Below are positions 25,265 to 33,534 of a DNA stretch of 64,000 nt, piece after piece. Position 1 is the stretch's first letter, and each line of letters opens with the position of its first letter. The notes beneath the pieces are model-generated. The model saw only the letters and a program-made list of their open reading frames with translations. It was not told where the DNA came from and did no database searches. A program made the translations under genes and the position numbers. Origin of the DNA: Ralstonia sp. 25mfcol4.1 (GTDB lineage Bacteria; Pseudomonadota; Gammaproteobacteria; Burkholderiales; Burkholderiaceae); contig NZ_FNJO01000006.1 in NCBI RefSeq assembly GCF_900104095.1, positions 280,573-344,572 on the forward strand, in the 5' to 3' direction.

Positions 25265-26779
25265 ATGCCGAATTCCGTTGCCACCAGGCTGGGCTGCCTG
25301 ACGCTGCTTGCCGCCGGGCTTGCCGGGTGTGCGTCCCAGGCGCCGTCTTCCTACAGGATGACCACGCCGATCCCGCCCCAGATCACCACGCCGGCGTCGG
25401 TCGATACCCGCATTGGCAGGCTGGAGTTTTTCGACGGCGTGCCGACGGCCGCGACGGCCCGGAAGGTCTTTGACAACATCGATTTCGCGCGCGGGGTCGA
25501 GGCGTTCCTGAATGGCGTACCCGGTGCGTCGATGGTCGCCATCCGCACTGGCTTGCGCAGCGTGGGCGCGGTGGACAGCACCGTGGGCGTGTACGAGCAG
25601 CTGATGGATTCGAAGTCGATCTACCTGACGCCGAACAGCGAGACCATCTATTTCTGGAACTGGATGGATCTCAAGGACGGCCCGGTGGTGGTGGAAACCC
25701 CGCCGAACATCCTCGGCGTGGTTGACGATTTCTGGTTCCGCTATGTCACGGACATGGGCAACGCAGGGCCGGACAAGGGCAAGGGCGGCAAGTACCTGTT
25801 CGTGCCGCCCGGCTACACCGGCCAGCTGCCGGCCAGCGGCTACTACATCGTCAAGAGCCCCACGTACGGCAACCTGCTGTTCGGCCGGGCGTTCATGCAG
25901 CATGGCGACCCGCGTCCCGGCGTGGCAAGCCTGAAGGCCGGGCTCAGGGTCTACCGGCTGGCTGATGCGGCACGGCCGCCGGAGACGAAGTTCATCAACC
26001 TGTCGGGCAAGGTCATGAATACCGTCCACGCCAACGACTTCAGCTTCTACGAAGAGGTCAACCAGATCATCCAGGAAGAGCCGGCCGGCGCGTACGGGCC
26101 CGACATGACTGGCATCTTGGCTGCCATCGGCATGCAGAAGGGCAAGCCGTTCGCGCCCGATGCACGCATGAAGCAGATCCTGACCGACAGCGTGGCGGTG
26201 GGCAACGCAACGGCCCGTGCCATCGACTTCCGCAATCGCGACCCGCGCACGCTGATCTTCCCGGACCGCCGCTGGACCACGCCGTTCATCGGCGGCAGCT
26301 ATGAATGGCTGGACAATGGCGCCCGCAACTTCGACGCGCGCACGCTGTTCTTCTACGCCGCCACGATCGACACGCCCGCGATGGCCGTGGCGATGCCCGG
26401 CATCGGCTCGCAGTACGCGGCATCGAACCTCGACGCCGCCGGCAACCCGCTGGATGGGGCCAAGACCTATCGCCTGCACGTGCCGCCCAACGTGCCGGTC
26501 AAGGATTTCTGGTCGGTGGTGGTGTACGACACGCAGACCCGCTCGATGCTGCAGACGGACCAGCAGTTCCCGAGCCTGTCCAGCGAGAAATCGCTGGTGA
26601 AGAATGCCGACGGCTCTGCCGACCTTTACTTCGGCCCGCAGCCGCCCGCCGGCAGGCAGGCCAACTGGATCCAGACCATTCCGGGCAAGAGCTGGTTCAC
26701 GATCTTCCGGCTCTACGGCCCGCTGCAGCCGTGGTTCGACAAGCAGTGGAAGCTCGACGACATCGTCGAGGCCTCGTAA
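25265..26779 (+). CDS. DUF1254/DUF1214 lipoprotein
   Basis: A 504-residue exported lipoprotein. The lipobox is LLAAGLAGCASQ. The N-terminal DUF1254 region shows TPNSETIYFWNWMDLKDGPV and VDDFWFRYVTDMGNAGPDKG; the C-terminal DUF1214 region shows YRLHVPPNVPVKDFWSVVVY, GSADLYFGPQPP and WFTIFRLYGPLQPWFDK. These two-domain proteins are widespread in soil bacteria and have no proven function. ATG 25265 follows GAGGAG; the frame opens 13 codons earlier without a ribosome site. It stands alone, with an NADH:flavin oxidoreductase gene 131 bases downstream. Confidence 0.85.
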   Translation: MPNSVATRLGCLTLLAAGLAGCASQAPSSYRMTTPIPPQITTPASVDTRIGRLEFFDGVPTAATARKVFDNIDFARGVEAFLNGVPGASMVAIRTGLRSVGAVDSTVGVYEQLMDSKSIYLTPNSETIYFWNWMDLKDGPVVVETPPNILGVVDDFWFRYVTDMGNAGPDKGKGGKYLFVPPGYTGQLPASGYYIVKSPTYGNLLFGRAFMQHGDPRPGVASLKAGLRVYRLADAARPPETKFINLSGKVMNTVHANDFSFYEEVNQIIQEEPAGAYGPDMTGILAAIGMQKGKPFAPDARMKQILTDSVAVGNATARAIDFRNRDPRTLIFPDRRWTTPFIGGSYEWLDNGARNFDARTLFFYAATIDTPAMAVAMPGIGSQYAASNLDAAGNPLDGAKTYRLHVPPNVPVKDFWSVVVYDTQTRSMLQTDQQFPSLSSEKSLVKNADGSADLYFGPQPPAGRQANWIQTIPGKSWFTIFRLYGPLQPWFDKQWKLDDIVEAS

Positions 26780-26910
26780 GCCCAGGCTGCCAGGCGGGAG
26801 ATTCCACGACGGAGGCAGGGTCAGCAAGGTTTGCGGGCGGCGTCTACAATCCTCCGGGACGTTGCCCGCTCCCGCGCAGGGAGCGCCCGTGGACTCCAAG
26901 GAAACTCCCC

Positions 26911-28026
26911 ATGTCTCATCTCTTCGATCCGTATCAGATCGGCAATCTTGCGCTCTCCAACCGCCTCGCCATCGCGCCCATGTGCCAGTACTCGGCGGAA
27001 GAGGGTTCGGCCACCGACTGGCACATGATCCACCTGGGCAGCCTGGCGCTGTCTGGTGCGGGCCTGATGATTGTGGAGGCCACGGCGGTGTCTCCGGAAG
27101 GCCGCATCTCGCCGGCCGACCTCGGCCTCTACAGCGACGCCAATGAAGCGGCGCTGGGCCGCGTGCTCGATGCGGTGCGCCGCTATTCGCCGATTGCCGT
27201 GGCGGTGCAGCTGGGCCACGCGGGCCGCAAGGCGTCGAGCCAGGCCCCGTGGGAAGGCGGCGCGCAGATTCGTCCCGATGCCCCGAACGGCTGGCAGACC
27301 GTGGCGCCGTCGGCCGTTCCCCATGCGGCCGACGAGGTGGCGCCCACGGCGCTCGACCGCACCGGCATGCAGAAGATTCGCGACGATTTCGTGGCCGCGG
27401 CCAAACGTGCGGCACGGATCGGCGTGGAGGGCATCGAGGTACACGGTGCACACGGCTACCTGTTGCACCAGTTCCTGTCCCCGATCGCCAACCACCGCAC
27501 CGACGAGTATGGCGGCAGCCTGGAGAACCGCATGCGGTTTCCGCTGGAAGTGTTCGACGCCGTGCGCGAGGCGTTTCCGGCCGAGCGTCCGGTGTGGATG
27601 CGGGTGTCGGCCACCGACTGGGTGCCGAACGGCTGGGACATCGACGGCACGATCGCGTTGTCGCACGCGCTCAAGGCCCGCGGCTGCGCGGCCGTGCACG
27701 TGAGCACCGGCGGGGTGTCGCCGCAGCAGGCCATCAAGCTGGGGCCGGGCTATCAGGTGCCCTATGCCCAGCGCGTGAAGGCCGAAGTGGGCCTGCCCAC
27801 GCTGGCCGTGGGCCTGATTACCGAGCCGGAGCAGGCAGAAGCGATCATCGCCAATAACGAGGCCGACATGATCTCGATTGCGCGCGCCATGCTGTACGAC
27901 CCGCGCTGGCCGTGGCATGCGGCGGCAAAGCTTGGCGCACAGGTCGACGCGCCGAAGCAGTACTGGCGCTCGCAGCCGCGCGGGCTGGAGCACCTGTTCC
28001 GCAGCGCGCATTTCGGGCAGCGGTAA
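26911..28026 (+). CDS. Old Yellow Enzyme, YqjM/XenA type
   Basis: A 371-residue FMN ene-reductase that reduces activated C=C bonds (enones, nitro compounds) with NAD(P)H. Class III signatures are seen: LAIAPMCQYSAEEG with the redox-tuning cysteine near residue 25, AVQLGHAGRKAS, GVEGIEVHGAHGYLLHQFLS (substrate-binding histidines), DEYGGSLENRMRF and the C-terminal arginine finger region YWRSQPRGLEHLFR. The length is normal. It precedes an acyl-CoA dehydrogenase gene by 19 bases, so the two may form a catabolic pair. Confidence 0.9.
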   Translation: MSHLFDPYQIGNLALSNRLAIAPMCQYSAEEGSATDWHMIHLGSLALSGAGLMIVEATAVSPEGRISPADLGLYSDANEAALGRVLDAVRRYSPIAVAVQLGHAGRKASSQAPWEGGAQIRPDAPNGWQTVAPSAVPHAADEVAPTALDRTGMQKIRDDFVAAAKRAARIGVEGIEVHGAHGYLLHQFLSPIANHRTDEYGGSLENRMRFPLEVFDAVREAFPAERPVWMRVSATDWVPNGWDIDGTIALSHALKARGCAAVHVSTGGVSPQQAIKLGPGYQVPYAQRVKAEVGLPTLAVGLITEPEQAEAIIANNEADMISIARAMLYDPRWPWHAAAKLGAQVDAPKQYWRSQPRGLEHLFRSAHFGQR

Positions 28027-28045
28027 GCGCCGCGCGGAGCCGAAC

Positions 28046-29245
28046 ATGTTCACTGCTTGCCCGACCGAAAGAAGCCGCGAGATCGCGGACCGCGTCGAAC
28101 GATTCGTGCGCGATGTGGTAGCGCCGTACGAGCAGGATGCGCGCTGCGAAGCCCACGGTCCGACCGCCGAACTGGTGGAAGAGCTGCGCACCCTGGCGCG
28201 GGCTGCCGGCGTGATGACGCCGCACATTCTTGCCGACGGCTCGCATCTCAGCCAGCTGGAGACGGCTGCGGTGCTCAAGCGGTCGGGCCTGTCGCCGCTT
28301 GGGCCGGTTGCGGTCAACACCATGGCACCCGACGAGGGCAACATGTTCCTGCTCGGCAAGGTGGCGACGCCCGCGCAGAAGGCGCGGTTTCTGGACCCGC
28401 TGGTGCGTGGCGAGGCGCGCTCGGCATTTTTCATGACCGAGCCGGCCGAAGACGGCGGCGCCGGCTCGGACCCGTCGATGCTGCAGACGCGGGCCGTGCG
28501 GGACGGTAACGACTGGGTGATCAACGGCCGCAAGAAGTTCATCACGGGGGCGGAAGGCGCCCGGGTGGGCATCGTGATGGCGCGTAGCGACGACGGTGGC
28601 GAGCGCGCACAGGCCACCATGTTCCTGGTCGACCTGCCACATCCGGCGATCCGCACCGAGCGCGTGCTGGATACGATCGACAGCTCCATGCCGGGCGGCC
28701 ACGCCCAGGTGGTGATCGACAACCTGCGGGTGCCGGCTGACCAGGTGCTTGGCGAAGTCGACGAGGGTTTCCGGTATGCGCAGGTGCGGCTGTCACCGGC
28801 GCGGCTGTCGCACTGCATGCGCTGGTTTGGCACGGTGGCCCGCGCCGACGAGATTGCACGCGGCTATGCCACCACGCGCAAGGCGTTCGGCAAGCTGCTG
28901 ATCGACCACGAGGGCGTCGGGTTCATGCTGGCCGACAACCTGATCGACCTGCAGCAGGCCGCGCTGGCGATCGACTGGTGCGCGGGCGTGCTCGATGCCG
29001 GGTCGCTGGCCACCGCCGAAAGCTCGATGGCCAAGGTCGCCGTGTCGGAGGCGCTGTTCCGGGTGGCGGACCGCTGCGTGCAGATCCTGGGCGGCAACGG
29101 TGTGTCCCGCGACACCATCGTCGAGCAGGCATTCCGTGAGCTTCGGGCATTCCGCATTTACGACGGCCCGACCGAAGTGCACAAGTGGTCGCTGGCCAAG
29201 AAGATCAAGCGCGACACGCTGGCGCCGCCGGGCATCCATGGCTGA
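28046..29245 (+). CDS. Acyl-CoA dehydrogenase
   Basis: A 399-residue flavoprotein. Visible are the FAD-binding FFMTEPAEDGGAGSDPSMLQ, the beta domain with DWVINGRKKFITGAEGARVG, and C-terminal ARLSHCMRWFGTVARADEIA, QILGGNGVSRDT and FRIYDGPTEVHKWSLAKKIK. The end pattern resembles the ACAD10/ACAD11-like group. The expected catalytic glutamate of MCAD-type enzymes in the last motif reads GPTEVH, so E is present. It follows the OYE gene closely and may take part in the same pathway. The substrate is unknown. Confidence 0.87.
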   Translation: MFTACPTERSREIADRVERFVRDVVAPYEQDARCEAHGPTAELVEELRTLARAAGVMTPHILADGSHLSQLETAAVLKRSGLSPLGPVAVNTMAPDEGNMFLLGKVATPAQKARFLDPLVRGEARSAFFMTEPAEDGGAGSDPSMLQTRAVRDGNDWVINGRKKFITGAEGARVGIVMARSDDGGERAQATMFLVDLPHPAIRTERVLDTIDSSMPGGHAQVVIDNLRVPADQVLGEVDEGFRYAQVRLSPARLSHCMRWFGTVARADEIARGYATTRKAFGKLLIDHEGVGFMLADNLIDLQQAALAIDWCAGVLDAGSLATAESSMAKVAVSEALFRVADRCVQILGGNGVSRDTIVEQAFRELRAFRIYDGPTEVHKWSLAKKIKRDTLAPPGIHG

Positions 29246-29393
29246 CCAATGACGCGCCGGCGGCTGCCGGGGGCGACGGGGCCAGGTGTCCCTTTCGCGA
29301 GGTTCGTCGCAGGAAACGCGAAAGCCGGCGCCTTCGGCATCCGGCAGACTACGGTGTTCAGAAGACCGGGAATGAACCCGGGGGAGACACCCA

Positions 29394-30665
29394 ATGAACA
29401 CCGAGCTTTCGCCAGCGCGGACGGCTGAAACGGCTACCGAGGCACCGCACGCGGCCCAGGCGGCCCAGTCGGCCACCGAAAATCACCCGCTGCGTGTGGT
29501 CCTGCTGCTCAATGTCGGCCATGCGCTGGACCATCTGTTCCTGCTGATCTTTGCCACGGCGGTGGGCACTATCGCGTCGGAGTTCGGATTCGCCCGCTGG
29601 GAAGACCTGATGCCCTACGGCGTGGGGGCGTTCTTCCTGTTTGGGCTCGGCTCGGTGCCGTCGGGCCGCCTGGGCGACATGTGGGGTCGCCGCCAGATGA
29701 TGCTGGTGTTCTTCTTCGGGCTCGGCGGGGCGGCGCTGCTGACCGCGCTGGCGCAGGGCCCCTGGCAACTGGCGGGCGGCCTGGCCCTGATCGGGCTGTT
29801 TGCATCGATCTATCACCCGGTGGGCATTCCGATGCTCGTGCAGCGCGCGAGCCGGCCGGGTTCGGCCATCGGGCTCAATGGCCTTGCCGGCAACCTCGGC
29901 GTGGCCGGCGCCGCGCTGCTCACGGGATTTCTGGTCCAGGCCTGGGGCTGGCGGGCGGCGTTTGCCGTGCCCGGCGTCATCGCCATCGGCTGCGGATTTG
30001 CCTTTGCGTGGCTCTGCGCGCCGCAAGGGCCGGCGCCGGGGCGCAGCCGCAAGCCGCCGCAGGTGGTCTTGCCGCCCCGGCTGCTGGCCCGGGCGCTGGT
30101 CGTGATGACGGCGGCCGCCGTGACCGGCAGCCTGCTGTTCAACTTCACCACCAATGGCAACACCCAGTTCCTGACCGAACGGTTCGACGGGCGGATCGAC
30201 GACCCGGTCATGATCGGCCTGCTGCTGGCCGTGATCTACACGCTGGCGTCGTTCACGCAGGTGATCGTCGGCAAGCTGATCGACACGGTGCCGCTCAAGC
30301 GGCTGTACCTGTGCCTGGTGCTGGCGCAGATCCCGTGGCTGGTCCTTGCCGCCCATGCGCAGGGCTGGTGGCTGTTCGCGGCGCTGTTGGGCGCCATGGT
30401 GTGCATCTTCGGCAGCATCCCGTTCACCGACGCGATGATCGTGCGCTACGTCGACGACAGCGTGCGATCGCGCGTCGCCGGCATGCGCCTGGCGGTGTCG
30501 TTCGGCATCAGCTCGCTGGCGGTGTGGCTGCTGGGCCCGGTTGTCAAGGCGTCGAGCTTTGCCTCGCTCTTTCTGGCGATGGCCTGCATCGCCGCCTGTA
30601 CGGCGCTGGTGGTGCTGCTGCTACCGGCAGACACCGCCGCAGGGCAGGGCGAGGCCCGCAGTTGA
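29394..30665 (+). CDS. Major facilitator superfamily transporter
   Basis: A 423-residue membrane carrier with a 30-residue Ala/Thr-rich N-terminal tail and twelve helices. The loop 2-3 signature is SGRLGDMWGRRQMM; a second acidic-basic pattern is VGKLIDTVPLKRLY between TM8 and TM9. The first helix reads LRVVLLLNVGHALDHLFLLI, reminiscent of the fosmidomycin-resistance-like branch. The substrate is unknown. It reads away from the acyl-CoA dehydrogenase with a 148-base gap and is convergent with the cupin gene, separated by a hairpin. Confidence 0.78.
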   Translation: MNTELSPARTAETATEAPHAAQAAQSATENHPLRVVLLLNVGHALDHLFLLIFATAVGTIASEFGFARWEDLMPYGVGAFFLFGLGSVPSGRLGDMWGRRQMMLVFFFGLGGAALLTALAQGPWQLAGGLALIGLFASIYHPVGIPMLVQRASRPGSAIGLNGLAGNLGVAGAALLTGFLVQAWGWRAAFAVPGVIAIGCGFAFAWLCAPQGPAPGRSRKPPQVVLPPRLLARALVVMTAAAVTGSLLFNFTTNGNTQFLTERFDGRIDDPVMIGLLLAVIYTLASFTQVIVGKLIDTVPLKRLYLCLVLAQIPWLVLAAHAQGWWLFAALLGAMVCIFGSIPFTDAMIVRYVDDSVRSRVAGMRLAVSFGISSLAVWLLGPVVKASSFASLFLAMACIAACTALVVLLLPADTAAGQGEARS

Positions 30666-30675
30666 TCCGGGCCCG

Positions 30676-30696
30676 GCCCTGAGCCGCTGTCAGGGC
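30676..30696. terminator. Hairpin between convergent MFS and cupin genes
   Basis: GCCCTGA (30676-30682) and TCAGGGC (30690-30696) form a seven-base stem with a seven-base loop. It begins 11 bases after the MFS stop codon and its right arm contains the cupin stop codon (30690-30692). It is not followed by a T run. Confidence 0.4.
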
Positions 30697-31172
30697 AGCA
30701 GGTGGGTATCGTTCGGGGCCTGTGGTGGCAGCTTGATGGCCAGGGACCTGAACTCGCCGCTCGACGCGATCGAGCCTGCGTGCGCCGCACCCTTCGGAAT
30801 GATGATGAGGTCGCCGGGCCCCACCTGGTGTTGTTCATTGCCGAGCCAGAACGTGCCGGTGCCCGCGATCACATACTGGATCTCGTCGGCACTGGTGTGA
30901 TAGTGCTTGGGCACATTGCCCGACTGCACGGCAATCGTGCCGCTCGGCGTGTTTACCAGCCCCTTGGTGCGCAGCGTGCCCATGTTGGGCACCTGCGGGC
31001 CGATGTCGTCGTTGCTCATCGCGGCCAGGTTCTTGATGATGAGCGGCGTCAGCGCGGACGGCGGCGTCTGCGCGTGCGCCACGGGCAGGTCCACGTGAGC
31101 CGTCAGGAAGCCGGCAGCAAAAGTGGCAGCGAAAGCGGCCGGGACAGCGGCCAGAACGGCAAGTCGATGCAT
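30690..31172 (-). CDS. Exported cupin-domain protein
   Basis: A 160-residue single-cupin protein with an N-terminal signal peptide (VLAAVPAAFAATFAAGFLTA, cleavage near VAHAQTP). The cupin motifs are complete: KHYHTSADEIQYVIAGTGTF gives two histidines and the glutamate, and GDLIIIPKGAAHAGSI gives the last histidine, so a metal site is expected. Exported single cupins act as binding proteins, oxygenases or isomerases; no more can be said. ATG 31172 has GGGAGAC upstream. Confidence 0.78.
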   Translation of the reverse strand: MHRLAVLAAVPAAFAATFAAGFLTAHVDLPVAHAQTPPSALTPLIIKNLAAMSNDDIGPQVPNMGTLRTKGLVNTPSGTIAVQSGNVPKHYHTSADEIQYVIAGTGTFWLGNEQHQVGPGDLIIIPKGAAHAGSIASSGEFRSLAIKLPPQAPNDTHLLP

Positions 31173-31521
31173 GGTTGTCTCCCTTTTTTGTATTGGCGGT
31201 CATGGCGCTGCGGCAACACGGCTCGCCGGCCATGCCGCGGAGCATTGTCTCACCGGGATCGGCATCCCGCGCCACGGTCCGGGGATCGGGACTTTCCTCC
31301 TTGACTTCCGCAGCCGCGCAAGGCGGTATCGATATCGCCCGGCATCCCGCGCTGCAGCATCGTTCAAACGCCCATAACGAAGGGATTACCATGATTGCCG
31401 CGCCCCATCGATGGCGCGACCATCGGCGCAAATAGATTGCAGTGGGCAGTACCCGGGCGCCCCGAAAGCACGCCCGTCATCACAGAAGTAGTCGAAGAAC
31501 GAACTCTGGGAGACACCAACC
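31173..31521. other. Divergent intergenic region without a gene
   Basis: These 349 bases separate the cupin gene from the 55-residue protein gene. A small dyad CGATGG-CGCGA-CCATCG lies at 31409-31425. I see no convincing promoter, RNA gene or coding frame. Confidence 0.4.
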
Positions 31522-31689
31522 ATGCAAGTCTATGACGGGCTCGTCTTTGCCTGCGCCATGATCCTTGTCTGCATGTACGCCTATCTGGGCGTGCAGTCGC
31601 AGAGCCTCGCGCTGAAGTACGTGTCGCCAGCCATCGTGGGCGTGTTGACGCTCGTGTATGCGCTGCTGCCGATGCGCATGATCGGCTGA
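31522..31689 (+). CDS. Small two-helix membrane protein, hypothetical
   Basis: A 55-residue frame from ATG 31522 to TGA 31687-31689, preceded by GGGAGACACC. It reads MQVYDGLVFACAMILVCMYA, a polar bend GVQSQSLALKY, then VSPAIVGVLTLVYALLP and a short MRMIG tail: two transmembrane helices joined by a short loop. No family is recognised. Its stop codon lies inside the first copy of an 8-bp tandem repeat. It points toward the convergent aldehyde dehydrogenase. Confidence 0.6.
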   Translation: MQVYDGLVFACAMILVCMYAYLGVQSQSLALKYVSPAIVGVLTLVYALLPMRMIG

Positions 31690-31757
31690 TGGGCTGATGG
31701 GCTGATGGGCTGATGGGCTGATGGGCTGATGGGCTGATGGGCTGATGGGCTGATGGG
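31686..31757. repeat. Nine-copy 8-bp tandem repeat CTGATGGG
   Basis: Nine perfect head-to-tail copies of CTGATGGG run from 31686 to 31757 and break at CGGATC. The first copy supplies the TGA stop codon of the small membrane protein. Copy number changes would not alter that protein, because the stop is in the first unit. The tract would lie in its 3' untranslated RNA and beyond the 3' end of the convergent aldehyde dehydrogenase gene. Confidence 0.97.
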
Positions 31758-31849
31758 CGGATCGCCGTCGCGAGCGTTGAAAGCCCCGCCGGGCCATGGC
31801 GGGGATTCGGCATTGCGCAGGCCGCCCTGGCGGCCATGCCCGACGACGC

Positions 31850-33301
31850 CTAGCGCAGCGACAACCAGATCGCCTTCGGTTCCGTGAAGTTCTCGATGGC
31901 TGCGTCGCCATGCTCGCGGCCCAGGCCGGAGTCTCCCGCGCCGCCCCACGGCAGGCGCACGTCGGTGTACCCGTAGGTGTTGATCCAGACCGTGCCGGCA
32001 CGCAGTTCGCCGGCCACCTTGTGCACGCGCTGGATGTCCGCGCTCCACACGCCCGCAGCCAGGCTGAACGCGGTGCCGTTGGCAATGCGCACGGCGTCTT
32101 CCTCATCGTCGAACGGGATCACGCTGGCCACCGGGCCGAAGATTTCCTCCTGCGAAATCCGCATCTCATGCGCCACGTTGGCAAACACGGTGGGCTCGAC
32201 GAAGAAGCCGCGCTCGCCCACGCGGACGCCGCCTGTCACAGCGCTGGCACCTTCCTGCTTGCCGATGTCGACGTAGTCGAGCACGGTCTTCATCTGCGCG
32301 GCCGAGACCACGGGGCCCATGGTGGTATCCGGCGCGGCCGGATCGCCCACGCGGACGGCCCGGGCGCGCGCCGACAGCCGTTCCACCACTTCGTCATACA
32401 CCTGCCGCTGCGCCAGGATGCGGGAGCCGGCTGAGCACACCTGCCCCGCGTTGAAGAAGATGCCTGACGCGGCCGCGCGCGTGGCGGCGTCCAGGTTGGC
32501 ATCGGCAAAGATCACATTGGCCGACTTGCCGCCCAGTTCCAGCGTCACGCGCTTGAAGTTGGCCGCCGCGCCCTGCATGATGCCGCGCCCCACACCGGGC
32601 GATCCGGTAAAGGTCACCTTGTCGATGCCTGGATGCGCCACCATGGCGTCGCCGACCACGCTGCCCTTGCCGGTCACCACGTTGAACACGCCCGGCGGCA
32701 CGCCGGCTTCGAGCGCCAGTTCGGCCACCCGCAGGGCGGTCAGGGGCGTGATCTCGGCGGGCTTCACGATCAGCGTGCAGCCGCAGGCCAGCGCCGGGGC
32801 GATCTTCCACATGCCGATCATCAGCGGGAAATTCCACGGCACGATGGCCGCCACCACGCCCACGGGTTCGCGCACCGTATAGGTGAGCGCGTCGGGGCGG
32901 GCCGGGATTACGCTGCCGTGGATCTTGTCGCACCAGCCGGCGTAATAGCGCACGGTGTCGATCACGGCCGGCATGTCCTGGCGGCGCACGGAAGCCAGCG
33001 GCTTGCCGGCGTCCTGGCTTTCCAAAGTCACAAGCTCTTCGGCATGGGCTTCGAGCAGGTCGGCAAAACGGTTCAGGATGCGCGCACGATCCGCCGCGCG
33101 CATGCCCGCCCAGCCTTTCAGCGCCGCGCGGGCGGCCTTGACCGCGGTATCCACGTCGGCGGCGCTGCCTTGCGCCACCAGCGCAATGGGCGCTTCGGTG
33201 GCCGGATTGATGTTGGTGGAGTAATCGCCTGTGCCTGGCGGCAGGCGCTTGCCGTCGATCAGCAGGTCATGCCGGGGCAAGTCGGGACGTGAGGCGGTCA
33301 T
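31850..33301 (-). CDS. NAD(P)-dependent aldehyde dehydrogenase
   Basis: A 483-residue ALDH-superfamily enzyme oxidising aldehydes to acids. The cofactor segment VGVVAAIVPWNFPLMIGMWK carries the catalytic asparagine, TFTGSPGVGRGIM is the Rossmann loop, VTLELGGKSANVIFADA gives the general-base glutamate, FFNAGQVCSAGSRILAQ gives the catalytic cysteine, and EEIFGPVASVIPF is the late conserved block. It resembles betaine/gamma-aminobutyraldehyde dehydrogenases. ATG 33301 follows GAGGAG; an upstream extension to 33361 is not family-like. A 27-base dyad lies about 130 bases upstream. Confidence 0.9.
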   Translation of the reverse strand: MTASRPDLPRHDLLIDGKRLPPGTGDYSTNINPATEAPIALVAQGSAADVDTAVKAARAALKGWAGMRAADRARILNRFADLLEAHAEELVTLESQDAGKPLASVRRQDMPAVIDTVRYYAGWCDKIHGSVIPARPDALTYTVREPVGVVAAIVPWNFPLMIGMWKIAPALACGCTLIVKPAEITPLTALRVAELALEAGVPPGVFNVVTGKGSVVGDAMVAHPGIDKVTFTGSPGVGRGIMQGAAANFKRVTLELGGKSANVIFADANLDAATRAAASGIFFNAGQVCSAGSRILAQRQVYDEVVERLSARARAVRVGDPAAPDTTMGPVVSAAQMKTVLDYVDIGKQEGASAVTGGVRVGERGFFVEPTVFANVAHEMRISQEEIFGPVASVIPFDDEEDAVRIANGTAFSLAAGVWSADIQRVHKVAGELRAGTVWINTYGYTDVRLPWGGAGDSGLGREHGDAAIENFTEPKAIWLSLR

Positions 33302-33430
33302 AACAGGCTCCTCGCTTGGGTCATGGTTCTGGAATGACGGGCGCGGTGGCCGAAGCATCACAACGATCAGGCCCGCTTTGGTTTGGAGTGTGGGCGGGCC
33401 TCAGACCTAAGTCCAATTAATAGGAATGAT

Positions 33431-33457
33431 TCATTCATACGATTTATGCATGAATGA
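33431..33457. promoter_or_regulatory. TCATTCAT-N11-ATGAATGA dyad upstream of the aldehyde dehydrogenase
   Basis: TCATTCAT (33431-33438) and ATGAATGA (33450-33457) are perfect inverted copies around 11 bases. The site is in an AT-rich island between the aldehyde dehydrogenase start and the 3' end of the hybrid kinase gene. Read toward the dehydrogenase, a -10-like TATTAA lies just beyond the dyad (33417-33422), which fits an operator or activator site. Confidence 0.5.
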
Positions 33458-33534
33458 GGCATGTGCTTATCGTTCGACACGGTTCCATTTGGTGGGGAGC
33501 GCAGCCGACGCACCGGGGCAGCCCGGGCGCCGCT

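Noticed and set aside
31686..31757. Possible CRISPR array
   Set aside because: Units are 8 bp, contiguous and without spacers, so it is a simple tandem repeat.
31364..32106. - strand frames encoding repeated SPSAHQPI units
   Set aside because: The repeats come from reading the 8-bp tandem repeat in three codon phases. They overlap the end of the aldehyde dehydrogenase and have no ribosome site.
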